DNA of 35,000 nt, from positions 1 through 35,000 of IMG/VR virus record IMGVR_UViG_3300033145_002376; one strand, written 5' to 3'. The notes beneath the pieces are model-generated. The model searched no databases, was not told where the DNA came from, and was given only the letters and a program-made list of their open reading frames with translations. Shown here in pieces: positions 17,239 to 24,709 of this stretch (its first letter is position 1; each line of letters starts with the position of its first letter). Position numbers and translations under genes: made by a program. Origin of the DNA: a virus.

Positions 17239-18155
17239 TGGGAGGAGCAGGGACAGGAACTAAATCAGCAGCGGCAACTGTAGGTGCAGGTGGCATAGTT
17301 TCCTTACAAGATATGTTGGATTTTTTAGATATATCCTCAAAAGGGATATTTGAAATTACTGCTTCCAATGATGTCTTGAAATTAACCAGTAGCGAAGGTG
17401 GGCCTTGTGATATTGATGTGGACGACGGAACTTATGAGGGCTCAGAATTAGCAACCGAACTTACCTCAAAAATGAATGCTAATGATACTCTAACGGGTGG
17501 AGTGATAACTTTTGCTGTTACTTATGATACTACAACCTCGAAATTTACAATAGATGCTACGGCAGGGCATACGATAGCTTTTGCATTAGCGGGAAGCGAT
17601 GCTGGATTAACTTTTGGATTTAGTAAAGACCATTCAGCAGTTCAAACAATTACCAGCGATAATGCCGTGCCCGGAGATCCATCAGATATAGTTCAAGTGA
17701 TTTTGGATTCAGTGGAAAAATGGATTAAGGAATATTGCCACAGGGATTTTATTCAGACTACATATACAAATGAACTCTATGATGGGCAAGGTTATCAAAC
17801 TTTATTTCTCAAGCACTATCCTATAATAGAGGTTACCGAACTCAAGATAAATGATGAGGCAATTGATCCTGATGACCTTATAACCTATGAGAATGGAACT
17901 CTTTATTATCCGTCAGGATTTCCCCAAGGACACCAAAACATTTCTGTAACTTATAGTGCTGGTTACACTACTATGCCCGAAGACCTTAAGTTTGCAGTTC
18001 TGACTGCGGTATCTTATCTTTACAATAAGAAAGACAAGGAAGGATTCGGATTGGTAGAATATAGTTTAGGACATATAAGAGAAAAATTTGTTGATATTTT
18101 GCCACCAGAGACAATGGAGATTTTGCAAAGGTATAAGAAGGTAATAATTGCGTGA
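17238..18155 (+). CDS. head-tail connector (gp6-like) with inserted beta domain
   Basis: 305 residues. Residues 20-35 (IVSLQDMLDFLDISSK) and 147-305 (DPSDIVQVILDSVEKWIKEYCHRDF, ... LKFAVLTAVSYLYNKKD) form a helical connector like HK97 gp6, which binds under the portal. Between them, residues 37-146 are a separate beta-rich domain (FEITASNDVLKL, DDGTYEGSELATEL, SKFTIDATAGHT) of a kind seen in phage fibre proteins. The connector family is normally about 100-190 residues, so the insertion explains the extra length. The ATG overlaps the previous TAA. Confidence 0.75.
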   Translation: MGGAGTGTKSAAATVGAGGIVSLQDMLDFLDISSKGIFEITASNDVLKLTSSEGGPCDIDVDDGTYEGSELATELTSKMNANDTLTGGVITFAVTYDTTTSKFTIDATAGHTIAFALAGSDAGLTFGFSKDHSAVQTITSDNAVPGDPSDIVQVILDSVEKWIKEYCHRDFIQTTYTNELYDGQGYQTLFLKHYPIIEVTELKINDEAIDPDDLITYENGTLYYPSGFPQGHQNISVTYSAGYTTMPEDLKFAVLTAVSYLYNKKDKEGFGLVEYSLGHIREKFVDILPPETMEILQRYKKVIIA

Positions 18156-18166
18156 GGAGTAGTTAG

Positions 18167-18496
18167 ATGGTTGCCGGACCGAAGATAGATACAATTCTTC
18201 AGGAAAAAGTTGAGGTCTCGGATGGAATGGGAAATACGACAGTAGAATGGAAGGATTTGGTTTCTTTTAAGGCGGTATTAGTTCCCTTAACTACGAAAGA
18301 AATGATATTTTTCGATAAAGATACTGTCTTCGCAACTTATCGGCTTCTATGTGATTACAAAGCAGTTAACTTAAAAAATATAGATAAGGTTAAGGAGAAG
18401 AACCGTATAAGGATAGGAGAGCAGTTTTTTGGCATTAAGGGAGTGAGAAATTTTTATAACAGGCATTGGGAATTGGATTTATTGGAGGTCAAGTAG
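18167..18496 (+). CDS. head-tail joining / head closure protein
   Basis: 109 residues. The pattern ILQEKVEVSDGMGNTTVEWK, then a beta barrel ending in RIRIGEQFFGIKGVRNFYN, is that of SPP1 gp16-like head closure (Phage_H_T_join) proteins, which sit between connector and tail. Position after the connector agrees. The next gene's GTG overlaps its TAG. Confidence 0.75.
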   Translation: MVAGPKIDTILQEKVEVSDGMGNTTVEWKDLVSFKAVLVPLTTKEMIFFDKDTVFATYRLLCDYKAVNLKNIDKVKEKNRIRIGEQFFGIKGVRNFYNRHWELDLLEVK

Positions 18497-18798
18497 TGTT
18501 AGTGAAGTGGTATGAAAAACAGGTAAAACAAGAGATGTTTGACAGAGCAGAACGAGCTTTGACTAAAGCTTGCTTACTTACAGAAGGGGATACAAAAAGG
18601 CAGTGCCCGGTAGATACAGGCAGACTTCGGGCATCTTATACCCACGAAATTACAAAAGGTAGTAATTTTATTCAGGGTAAAGTGGGAACAAATGTCAAAT
18701 ATTCTCGGTATGTGGAACTTGGGACTTGTAAGATGAGCGCAAGACCACATCTCATTCCGGCATTCGAGCGGAATCGTGACTGGAGAAAATTTTTATGA
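18496..18798 (+). CDS. HK97 gp10-like neck/tail protein
   Basis: 100 residues from GTG 18496, which overlaps the preceding stop and has GGAGG at 18484-18488; a TTG at 18466 is less likely. CPVDTGRLRASYTHEI followed by KYSRYVELGT and RPHLIPAFE is the signature of the HK97 gp10 family, proteins that join tail to neck. Complete. Confidence 0.88.
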   Translation: MLVKWYEKQVKQEMFDRAERALTKACLLTEGDTKRQCPVDTGRLRASYTHEITKGSNFIQGKVGTNVKYSRYVELGTCKMSARPHLIPAFERNRDWRKFL

Positions 18799-18829
18799 TA
18801 AAAGGCACACATCATATGAGGATGAGATA

Positions 18830-19252
18830 ATGCAGGTGATTCAGCAGGCCATTTATGATTTTGCTAAGGCAGACAGCGGAGCAAGTGGTCTTTGGCCTGC
18901 CATCGGAGGGACAGCAGCTACTAACAATGGACGATTATACTTTACCGAGGCACCACAAGAGACAATTTTCCCATATATTGTATTCTCAAAACCCAGCGGA
19001 ATTCCCGAATATACTTTTACGACCAAGCTTGAGAATACTTTATATCAATTTACTATTTTTAGTGATAAATCCTCGGCGAGTGAAATTAACGATATATTCA
19101 CTAAACTGGTAGATTTGTTTGATTTAGCGACTCTCTCACCTACTGGCTGGGTAAATTTTCAGTGCATAAGAGAAATTGATTTTTTGGAGAGGATAGAAGG
19201 AATCTGGACGTGGTATGTGCAATACCGTATCAGGATAGAGGCAAATAGATGA
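18830..19252 (+). CDS. tail completion protein (DUF3168-like)
   Basis: 140 residues from ATG 18830 (GAGG about 10 bases upstream); GTG 18776 would give 158 residues overlapping the previous gene. The core has FPYIVFSKPSG, LYQFTIFSDKSSASEINDIF and a C-terminal YVQYRIRIE strand, the usual layout of DUF3168-type tail terminator proteins that cap the tail tube. In most related phages the tail tube gene follows directly; here 4.4 kb of cargo intervenes. Confidence 0.72.
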   Translation: MQVIQQAIYDFAKADSGASGLWPAIGGTAATNNGRLYFTEAPQETIFPYIVFSKPSGIPEYTFTTKLENTLYQFTIFSDKSSASEINDIFTKLVDLFDLATLSPTGWVNFQCIREIDFLERIEGIWTWYVQYRIRIEANR

Positions 19253-19443
19253 TTTGCATAAAGGTCTGGGGAGATAATGAACATTCTCTTTTACAAGCAA
19301 TTGAAAAATTCAAAGAGCAGAGAACGGCCACGAGGATTGTATCCGATATTAGAAAGCACAGTGAATATGAGAAACCCTGTATTAGGCGGAGAAAAAAGCA
19401 CTTAAAAGCTATCTTGAGAAAAAATAAACATAAGAAAAAATAG
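19249..19443 (+). CDS. rpsU-like: bS21-like ribosomal protein
   Basis: 64 residues; ATG 19249 overlaps the previous TGA. The layout is that of small-subunit protein bS21: an N-terminal strand (ICIKVWGDNEHSLLQAI), a helix (EKFKEQ), then RKHSEYEKPCIRRRKKHLKA, where YEKP followed by a basic helix is the family hallmark. bS21 sits near the mRNA exit/anti-Shine-Dalgarno site. Phage bS21 homologues are known and are thought to bias host ribosomes toward phage mRNA. Cys44 replaces the usual Ser. The tRNA-like element begins one base after its stop. Confidence 0.75.
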   Translation: MICIKVWGDNEHSLLQAIEKFKEQRTATRIVSDIRKHSEYEKPCIRRRKKHLKAILRKNKHKKK

Positions 19444-19444
19444 T

Positions 19445-19516
19445 GGGGACGGAATGAGGTCGATTCTGGATAGCAATATTCAGAAAACACGGGTTCGATT
19501 CCCGTCGTCTCCACCA
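19445..19516 (+). tRNA. 72-nt tRNA/tmRNA-like element with G3:U70, no normal D arm
   Basis: Acceptor: 19445-19451 (GGGGACG) pairs with 19506-19512 (CGTCTCC), with G19447:T19510 at position 3:70, the alanine identity pair. A19513 is the discriminator and CCA is encoded (19514-19516). T arm: ACGGG-TTCGATT-CCCGT (19489-19505), fully canonical. The middle (37 nt) has no D stem but a GG at 19458-19459; an 8-bp hairpin 19464-19471/19478-19485 has loop AGCAAT, which contains AGC after a T. The acceptor is identical, from memory, to that of Bacillus tmRNA. It could be a degenerate tRNA-Ala, a tmRNA-like domain without its reading frame, or an attachment-site remnant. Confidence 0.65.
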
Positions 19517-19528
19517 AAGGAGATAAAA

Positions 19529-19693
19529 TTGAATATAAGCACCCTAACAAAACACCGAGGAAATAAGGGAAAACTTCAGCATATAGATAATATGTTATTA
19601 AGAAAATTTGGGTGGAATAGAAAGAAAAGAAGGGAATACTGGAAGAAATTTAAGGGAGAAAATGATGGGTTCGAGGAAAAGGAAAAGAGCTAA
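19529..19693 (+). CDS. small basic protein, 54 aa
   Basis: TTG 19529, with AAAGGAG (19516-19522) beginning on the last base of the tRNA-like CCA end, spacing 6. The protein is very basic (HRGNKGK, RKFGWNRKKRREYWKKFKG) with an acidic tail. Its composition and place beside the bS21-like gene suggest RNA or ribosome binding; no family recognised. It overlaps the next gene by about 30 bases. Confidence 0.55.
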   Translation: MNISTLTKHRGNKGKLQHIDNMLLRKFGWNRKKRREYWKKFKGENDGFEEKEKS

Positions 19694-19757
19694 ATTAAGA
19701 TGGAAAAGTAAACGGGCTAATCACGGGAAAGGTCCGGGGATGGGAGGAAAGAAATAA
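19662..19757 (+). CDS. arginine/lysine-rich mini-protein, 31 aa
   Basis: ATG 19662 (or 19665), GGGAG immediately upstream, ends at TAA 19755-19757. The sequence opens MMGSRKRKRAKLRWKSKRAN and ends GPGMGGKK. It has no acidic residue. Such peptides resemble ribosomal-protein tails or nucleic acid-condensing peptides. It is too short for standard gene callers; reading frame, SD and overlap with the previous gene support it. Confidence 0.5.
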   Translation: MMGSRKRKRAKLRWKSKRANHGKGPGMGGKK

Positions 19758-19768
19758 GGGGGGATTAA

Positions 19769-20368
19769 TTGATAATAGCTTGTATCATAGTATTTAATGA
19801 GGAAAAATTTATTGAGAGATGTCTTCGCTCTTTGAAAAATAAAGCTGATAGAATAATTGTGGTAGATGGAGTATATAAAGATTTTCCCCATGAAATCCCT
19901 CACTCTACCGATAGAACAATTCAGATAATTCAAGATATAACTCCTGAGGCTTCTATCATACAGACACTTAATCCCTGGCATTCGCAGGTGGAGAAACGCA
20001 ATTTCTATTTGGGTGGAGAAAAAGGCGATTGGTATTTCCATATTGATGCCGATGAGGAACTTGTTGGAAAGCTACCCAATACAGCAAGGCTTAATCGAGA
20101 AGCATATAATATTCAGATTAGAGGCAAGCATTCTATTTTAGGGTTGCGATTATTTAAGCATCAGGATGGTATTCATTATGAGGGAGCTCATAATGCTCTT
20201 TGGGTAAGAGACCGATTGCTTAGATTTTATAATTATCCCATACTTTCTTTATGCTATCTCAAGCATCATTCAGAAGAAAGAGATGAGGAAAGAAAAAAAG
20301 CCCAACAAATTTATTATGGCAGGCAATATGAAGCCGAAAAAGAATTCAGGAAACAATATGTCTTTTGA
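19769..20368 (+). CDS. family 2-like glycosyltransferase
   Basis: 199 residues from TTG 19769. The GT-A fold signature is IIACIIVFNEEKFIERCLRS at the N-terminus, VDG for the nucleotide-binding strand, and HIDADEE for the metal-binding DxD. It transfers a sugar from a nucleotide-sugar donor to an unknown acceptor. It starts the sugar part of the cargo cassette. The next gene starts within its 3' end. Confidence 0.85.
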   Translation: MIIACIIVFNEEKFIERCLRSLKNKADRIIVVDGVYKDFPHEIPHSTDRTIQIIQDITPEASIIQTLNPWHSQVEKRNFYLGGEKGDWYFHIDADEELVGKLPNTARLNREAYNIQIRGKHSILGLRLFKHQDGIHYEGAHNALWVRDRLLRFYNYPILSLCYLKHHSEERDEERKKAQQIYYGRQYEAEKEFRKQYVF

Positions 20369-20909
20369 ATGGGATAGAAGGGCGATAAAGGAAAAAGGAT
20401 TGAGGAAGGTTATGTCTATTGGAGCTCCGCTGGATCAATTAGAGGCAAGGTCAAAAAAAGAAATAAAAAATATAACTAATATAATCAAGAATTTAGATGT
20501 GAGAACGATTCTTGATTATGGTTGTGGGATTGGCCGTTTAACTGGATCCCTATCAAAAAAATGGGATATAATCGGGGCAGACATTAGTAGGGAAATGCTA
20601 AAAATAGCAAAGAAGACATATCCTGATGTGCAATTTCTACCTATTGAGAAAATTCAAGGAATATTTGATTTGGTTCTTACTTATACGGTTCTTCAGCATA
20701 TCCCTGATAGCGAAATTGACAAGGTATTACAGAATATTCAAAAATTTAGTGGGAAATATGTTCTTTTTGTAGAGTCATTAGGAAAGCGGTATCAAGGACA
20801 TATTTATTTGAGACCTCTCGAAAAATATATTCTACCAGGATTTACTTTGATTCAAACAATTATTTATGGAGCACATACGATAATATTGGAGAAAAGGAAA
20901 GGTTTCTAA
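20358..20909 (+). CDS. class I SAM-dependent methyltransferase
   Basis: 183 residues from ATG 20358 (AGGAAAC upstream); an earlier ATG at 20283 lies within the glycosyltransferase gene. Motif I is ILDYGCGIGRLTGSL, then GADISREML and FDLVLTYTVLQHI, the standard Rossmann methyltransferase pattern. The small-molecule or sugar-type fold and glycosyltransferase neighbours suggest glycan methylation; DNA-type DPPY motifs are absent. Confidence 0.85.
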   Translation: MSFEWDRRAIKEKGLRKVMSIGAPLDQLEARSKKEIKNITNIIKNLDVRTILDYGCGIGRLTGSLSKKWDIIGADISREMLKIAKKTYPDVQFLPIEKIQGIFDLVLTYTVLQHIPDSEIDKVLQNIQKFSGKYVLFVESLGKRYQGHIYLRPLEKYILPGFTLIQTIIYGAHTIILEKRKGF

Positions 20910-21806
20910 TTGAGGATTTTATTTGTAGGGCAATTTGAAACTAAAGGTTCACGGCAAAGAAATGAGGAACTCGTATATTACGCTCTTTCAAAATTAGTTA
21001 AGGTTGATAAATATTTTTTAACCTTGAGAACTTACAGGGAACTTCCCCGGCTTTCTAAAAAATACGATTGGATACTTTTTTCTACTCCTTGTATTTTCTC
21101 TATTTTCCCCGACACACTCAAAAAACTAAAGTGTAAAGCCTGTGTGTGGACTTACGATTGGATGTGGATACAGGGAAGGCAAAAAAAGTTTATCCCCTTT
21201 GCTCGGAGCTGCGATATAGCCCTTACTACTGATGATATGATTGATTGGAAAAGCTATGGAATAAATCATTATTGTTTAAGACAGGGGGTGGATTCGAGGG
21301 TTCATTATCGAGATTCTTTTGATCCAGCTTATCAAGCTGATGTTGCTTTTACCGGGACTATAAGATCCAAAAAAAGGCAAATATTAGCTACAAAATTGAG
21401 AAATGAATTTGGAGATGATTTCAGAATCTGGGATACCGTAACTTATAGAAATAAAGGAACGGCAGGGGAAAGCCGTAGAATATTTCGCAAGATTTGTGCC
21501 TCGACAAGAGTTCTCATCGGACCGGGAAAGCTATTTGATAGGGTTAAGGAATATTGGAGCAACCGGGTTTATATTACTCTTGGCTGTGGAGGGTTCTTTA
21601 TCAACGAACACATCCCTGGGTTGGAGAAGGAATTCTGTAATGGTAAGCATCTTGTATTGACAGATCACCCTATAGATTCTATTCGGTATTATCTTAATCA
21701 TCCCGGGGAACGAAAGAAAATAGCAGATGCCGGATGTAAATGGGTGCATAAAAATCATACCTACAATTTGAGGGTTAAAAGATTACTTGAAATTTTGAAG
21801 GTATAA
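20910..21806 (+). CDS. GT-B glycosyltransferase, CgeB-like
   Basis: 298 residues from TTG 20910, directly after the previous stop. MRILFVGQFETKGSRQRNEE is the N-terminal Rossmann half; VWTYDW and TTDDMIDWKSYG fit CgeB/DUF3880-type proteins. The C-terminal VKEYWSNRVYITLGCGGFF and the helix ending ADAGCKWVHKNHTY are the donor-binding half of Glyco_trans_1_2. Acceptor unknown. The following 79 bp hold only the SD of the next gene. Confidence 0.78.
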   Translation: MRILFVGQFETKGSRQRNEELVYYALSKLVKVDKYFLTLRTYRELPRLSKKYDWILFSTPCIFSIFPDTLKKLKCKACVWTYDWMWIQGRQKKFIPFARSCDIALTTDDMIDWKSYGINHYCLRQGVDSRVHYRDSFDPAYQADVAFTGTIRSKKRQILATKLRNEFGDDFRIWDTVTYRNKGTAGESRRIFRKICASTRVLIGPGKLFDRVKEYWSNRVYITLGCGGFFINEHIPGLEKEFCNGKHLVLTDHPIDSIRYYLNHPGERKKIADAGCKWVHKNHTYNLRVKRLLEILKV

Positions 21807-21885
21807 GTTTAAGCCTTACTTCTTGAACTCGCAAATTTGGGCTATGTATGGAGGCGTTTTAAGATAATCTGAAAGGAGATAAGGG

Positions 21886-22572
21886 GTGAAATCTTTAATA
21901 ATTGGTAAGGGTATCGTTGGAGGAGCTCTTAAAAACAAAATAATTGATGCAGATATTGTGGATAAAGATTATACAGTTCTTGATATATGTTTTTCTTATA
22001 GTGAAAAATTTGTAGATACCGTGGTAAGTTATGCCAAAAGATATAACCCGGAAATAGTGATAATCCATTCAACGGTTTTACCGGGCACTACAAAGAAGAT
22101 ATATGAGAAAGGAATTCCTGTTGTATATTCTCCAACCATTGGGAGGCATGATAATCTGGAAATTAAAAGTAAACTTATAGCGAGCTACGAGGAAGAAGCT
22201 CTACAAAAAGCAATAGAATATTTTGATGAATATGGTATAGAGCAATGGCTTTATATTGAATCTGTCGAAGCTCTGGAGCTGGGCAAATTATTATCAACTC
22301 TTTATTATGGTTGGTGTATAGCATTTGAAAAGGAAGTTTATGTTCTTTGCGAAAAACTGGGAATTGATTTTAAACAGGCCTATCAAAAATTTAATGTTTA
22401 TTATAATGAGCAATATCGGGAAACTAATTTTGTTAGGCCAATTTTAAAGCAAAAAAGGGGAGGAATTGGAGGAACCTGTGTTATTCCAAATGCAGAATTA
22501 TTGAAAAAATTTATCCCAAATATTCTTTGTCAATTTTTATTAGAAAGGAATAAGAAATGGAAATCGGAGTGA
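21886..22572 (+). CDS. UDP-sugar dehydrogenase-like protein, short form
   Basis: 228 residues from GTG 21886 (AAGGAG at 21873-21878). The N-terminus has an NAD-binding IIGKGIVGGAL loop and IIHSTVLPGTT, as in UDP-glucose/GDP-mannose dehydrogenases. The helical middle ends GGIGGTCVIPNAEL, with Cys198 at the place of the family's catalytic Cys, though the usual PKD is PNA. The C-terminal UDP-binding domain is missing (full enzymes exceed 400 residues). It may be a reduced dehydrogenase acting with a partner or on another substrate. Confidence 0.7.
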   Translation: MKSLIIGKGIVGGALKNKIIDADIVDKDYTVLDICFSYSEKFVDTVVSYAKRYNPEIVIIHSTVLPGTTKKIYEKGIPVVYSPTIGRHDNLEIKSKLIASYEEEALQKAIEYFDEYGIEQWLYIESVEALELGKLLSTLYYGWCIAFEKEVYVLCEKLGIDFKQAYQKFNVYYNEQYRETNFVRPILKQKRGGIGGTCVIPNAELLKKFIPNILCQFLLERNKKWKSE

Positions 22573-23639
22573 TTTCGTGGGCGACTAACTGCGGATTATC
22601 CACTATAGTAGATAGCTGGAGAAAAAATCTCCCTATACAGCACTATCTATCGGTTTTATCTCCGGGAAGAGGTATTAGGGAAGACTGGACAAAAGAGGCC
22701 GATATAGTTACGGCAACCCCCATCACGGTAAATACCCTCAAGGCATTCTATAAGAAAATTGATCTCTTATTAGTATGTGAGAATCCATTATGTCCTTTTG
22801 CATATAAACTTGCTAAAAATATGGGAATAAAAACTGTTCTTATTCCACGCTGGGAATGGGTATATTGGGGGCTCTGGCAAGATGTGGACTGGTTTATAGC
22901 GGATACGAAATGTTGTTATGATTTTCTAACTCGTAATCTTGGTTTTGATAATGTTTCTTATATTCCCCATCCCGTTGATACAGAATTGTTTAGATTTGCG
23001 AACCGAGAGAATGCGAACCTTTTTCTTCATAATGCAGGCTGGGGAGGAATTGAGGAACGAAAGAATACACGAGCAGTGATTGAAGCATTTAACGGGACTG
23101 ATATTCCACTTTTAATCAGGACTCAGAAGAAACTCTCTTTTAATGTTACAAAGAATATTCTCATCCAAACGGGAAATGATGATAATCCACTTTATTGTTA
23201 CCGGTATGGAGAAGTGGCCGTGCAACCTTCTAAATTTGAGGGATTAGGATTGACGATACTTGAGGCGATGTCTTGTGGAATTCCCGTGATAACAACTGAT
23301 GCTCCACCGATGAATGAGTATTTCTCTGACAAGAATTTTTTGGTTCAAGCGAAAACGGTAAGAGGCCGACGAATGCAGAATCCCTCTGCTCCAAAATGGG
23401 AAATAAATATCGAGGATCTACGAAGGAAAGTTAGGAATTTATATGGGCAGAATATTAGAGAAAAATCAGAGCAAGTTAGACAAATTATTGAAAAAACTTA
23501 TTCCTGGAAAGCTCAAGGGGAGAAGTTTTTAGATATTCTGGAAAAAGTTTATAAAGAAGAACTTAAAAAGGAAAGAGAAATAACAGTAGATGACCTAAAT
23601 GAAGGGAAACTACCTTTCAAAATAAAAAATGAGGTGTAA
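22557..23639 (+). CDS. family 4-like glycosyltransferase (GT-B)
   Basis: 360 residues; ATG 22557 overlaps the previous gene by 16 bases. The C-terminal half contains QPSKFEGLGLTILEAMSCG with the EX7E motif and GIPVITTDAPPMNEY, defining GT4-type retaining glycosyltransferases. IPHPVDTELF marks the domain junction. It is the last gene of the sugar cassette; the major tail protein starts five bases later. Confidence 0.88.
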   Translation: MEIGVISWATNCGLSTIVDSWRKNLPIQHYLSVLSPGRGIREDWTKEADIVTATPITVNTLKAFYKKIDLLLVCENPLCPFAYKLAKNMGIKTVLIPRWEWVYWGLWQDVDWFIADTKCCYDFLTRNLGFDNVSYIPHPVDTELFRFANRENANLFLHNAGWGGIEERKNTRAVIEAFNGTDIPLLIRTQKKLSFNVTKNILIQTGNDDNPLYCYRYGEVAVQPSKFEGLGLTILEAMSCGIPVITTDAPPMNEYFSDKNFLVQAKTVRGRRMQNPSAPKWEINIEDLRRKVRNLYGQNIREKSEQVRQIIEKTYSWKAQGEKFLDILEKVYKEELKKEREITVDDLNEGKLPFKIKNEV

Positions 23640-23644
23640 TAATT

Positions 23645-24043
23645 ATGGGAAGCAATGCACGGTCAGGACAAGACGGAGACGTCTTAGTAGGAACTCACGT
23701 TGTAGCCGAAATTGATACCTGGAGTATGGACGAGTCGGCAGATGTGCTTGATGCTACTGATTATGGGAGTGGCGGGGACGCCGAGATGCTCCCTGGGATT
23801 AGAACCAGAACGGGCTCTTTTGAAGGCAACTGGTATTATGGTGATACGGAAGGGCAGGCAGCCTTACAAACTGCTTTTAGTGGAGGACAATCTGTTACTT
23901 TGAGACTGCAAGAGCACAGTGGTTCTACTGTTTACGGAACTGCTTACATTGTTGGGATCAGTAAATCCGTCCCCGTAAGAGATAAGATTCGAGCTACTTT
24001 CAGTTTTCAGTTTACTGGTGCACCCACTGAGAGCTATGCCTAA
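23645..24043 (+). CDS. major tail (tube) protein
   Basis: 132 residues. MGSNARSGQDGDVLVGTHVV, AEIDTWSMDESADVLDATDY and RTRTGSFEGNWYYGDTEGQ match the small tail tube proteins of siphoviruses (DATDYGS...G..S.EG pattern). It polymerises around the tape measure. Location before the chaperone and tape measure genes supports this. Confidence 0.82.
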   Translation: MGSNARSGQDGDVLVGTHVVAEIDTWSMDESADVLDATDYGSGGDAEMLPGIRTRTGSFEGNWYYGDTEGQAALQTAFSGGQSVTLRLQEHSGSTVYGTAYIVGISKSVPVRDKIRATFSFQFTGAPTESYA

Positions 24044-24387
24044 TGAGACAAGGAACATTGGGGGGGATTTACGATGGCGGAAAACAAATAGGTGGCTTTC
24101 TTTACTGGCAAATTGAAGCAAAGCCACCCCTTCCCTCTGCTTCTTCAGCTGTATTTACAGACAAAAACTTAAACTGGAAAGCCAATGCCGAACAGTTCTG
24201 GTTATTGGGGAAAATGATTGAACGACCTTTGATTAAGTTTTTCTCTGATTTTGAACATAGGAAAATTTATTATGAGGCAAAGGGAAAAATTGAGGGTATA
24301 CAAGAGAATGATTATCTTAATACACTCATTGCAAGAGAAATAAAAATTAAAGGGGATAAAATAAGTTTGAAGAAGGAGAAAATATGA
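24043..24387 (+). CDS. tail-associated hypothetical protein
   Basis: 114 residues; ATG 24043 overlaps the last base of the tail tube stop, and its own end overlaps the chaperone start. IGGFLYWQIEAKPPLP and FWLLGKMIE hint at a small tail protein related to the tube or an initiator. No firm family; the position between tube and chaperone genes makes a tail assembly role likely. Confidence 0.55.
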   Translation: MRQGTLGGIYDGGKQIGGFLYWQIEAKPPLPSASSAVFTDKNLNWKANAEQFWLLGKMIERPLIKFFSDFEHRKIYYEAKGKIEGIQENDYLNTLIAREIKIKGDKISLKKEKI

Positions 24388-24686
24388 GTGTTAGAATTAT
24401 AAAAGAGATAGAAATAGATGGGGAAACTTATAAAATAGCTGCCTTGAATCTTAATGATATGGTTGATCTTGAAGAGGAGTATGGTGAGGATAATCTCCAA
24501 AAGAAACTCTCCACCATGAAAGGCAGTCGGCATATTCTCTGGAAGTCCTTAAAGAAAAGTCATCCTGATATTACGGAAGAGAAGGTGGGGGAAATGTTCG
24601 ATATGTCTATTATCGGTGAGCTGGGAAGCCTGATTGAGAGTCAATCAAAAAATTTTCCCAGAGGAAAAAAGAAGGTAAAAAAGTAA
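24384..24686 (+). CDS. tail assembly chaperone, zero-frame product
   Basis: 100 residues. It is small and acidic with a hydrophobic N-terminal strand and a helical body (LNDMVDLEEEYG, ILWKSLKKSHP), placed directly before the tape measure, where the lambda gpG equivalent lies. The stop is preceded by two A AAA AAG heptamers in the correct phase, which would let part of the ribosomes shift -1 into the 24710-24904 frame and make the long G-T form. Confidence 0.8.
   Translation: MSVRIIKEIEIDGETYKIAALNLNDMVDLEEEYGEDNLQKKLSTMKGSRHILWKSLKKSHPDITEEKVGEMFDMSIIGELGSLIESQSKNFPRGKKKVKK
24665..24683 (+). promoter_or_regulatory. Tandem A AAA AAG slippery heptamers (-1 frameshift site)
   Basis: 24665-24671 and 24677-24683 both read A AAA AAG in zero frame, the dnaX-type canonical -1 slippery sequence. 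The zero-frame stop TAA is at 24684-24686. The -1 frame is open through the site and continues to 24904. Confidence 0.82.
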
Positions 24687-24709
24687 GTTTCTCCTTTATC
24701 TATGCTACA

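Noticed and set aside
19445-19516. Ordinary tRNA gene
   Set aside because: No D stem and a 6-nt loop on an 8-bp helix instead of a 5-bp/7-nt anticodon arm; kept only as tRNA/tmRNA-like.
19454-19528. N-terminal extension of the 54-aa basic protein
   Set aside because: It would translate through the tRNA-like element; TTG 19529 has an ideal SD and starts after that element.
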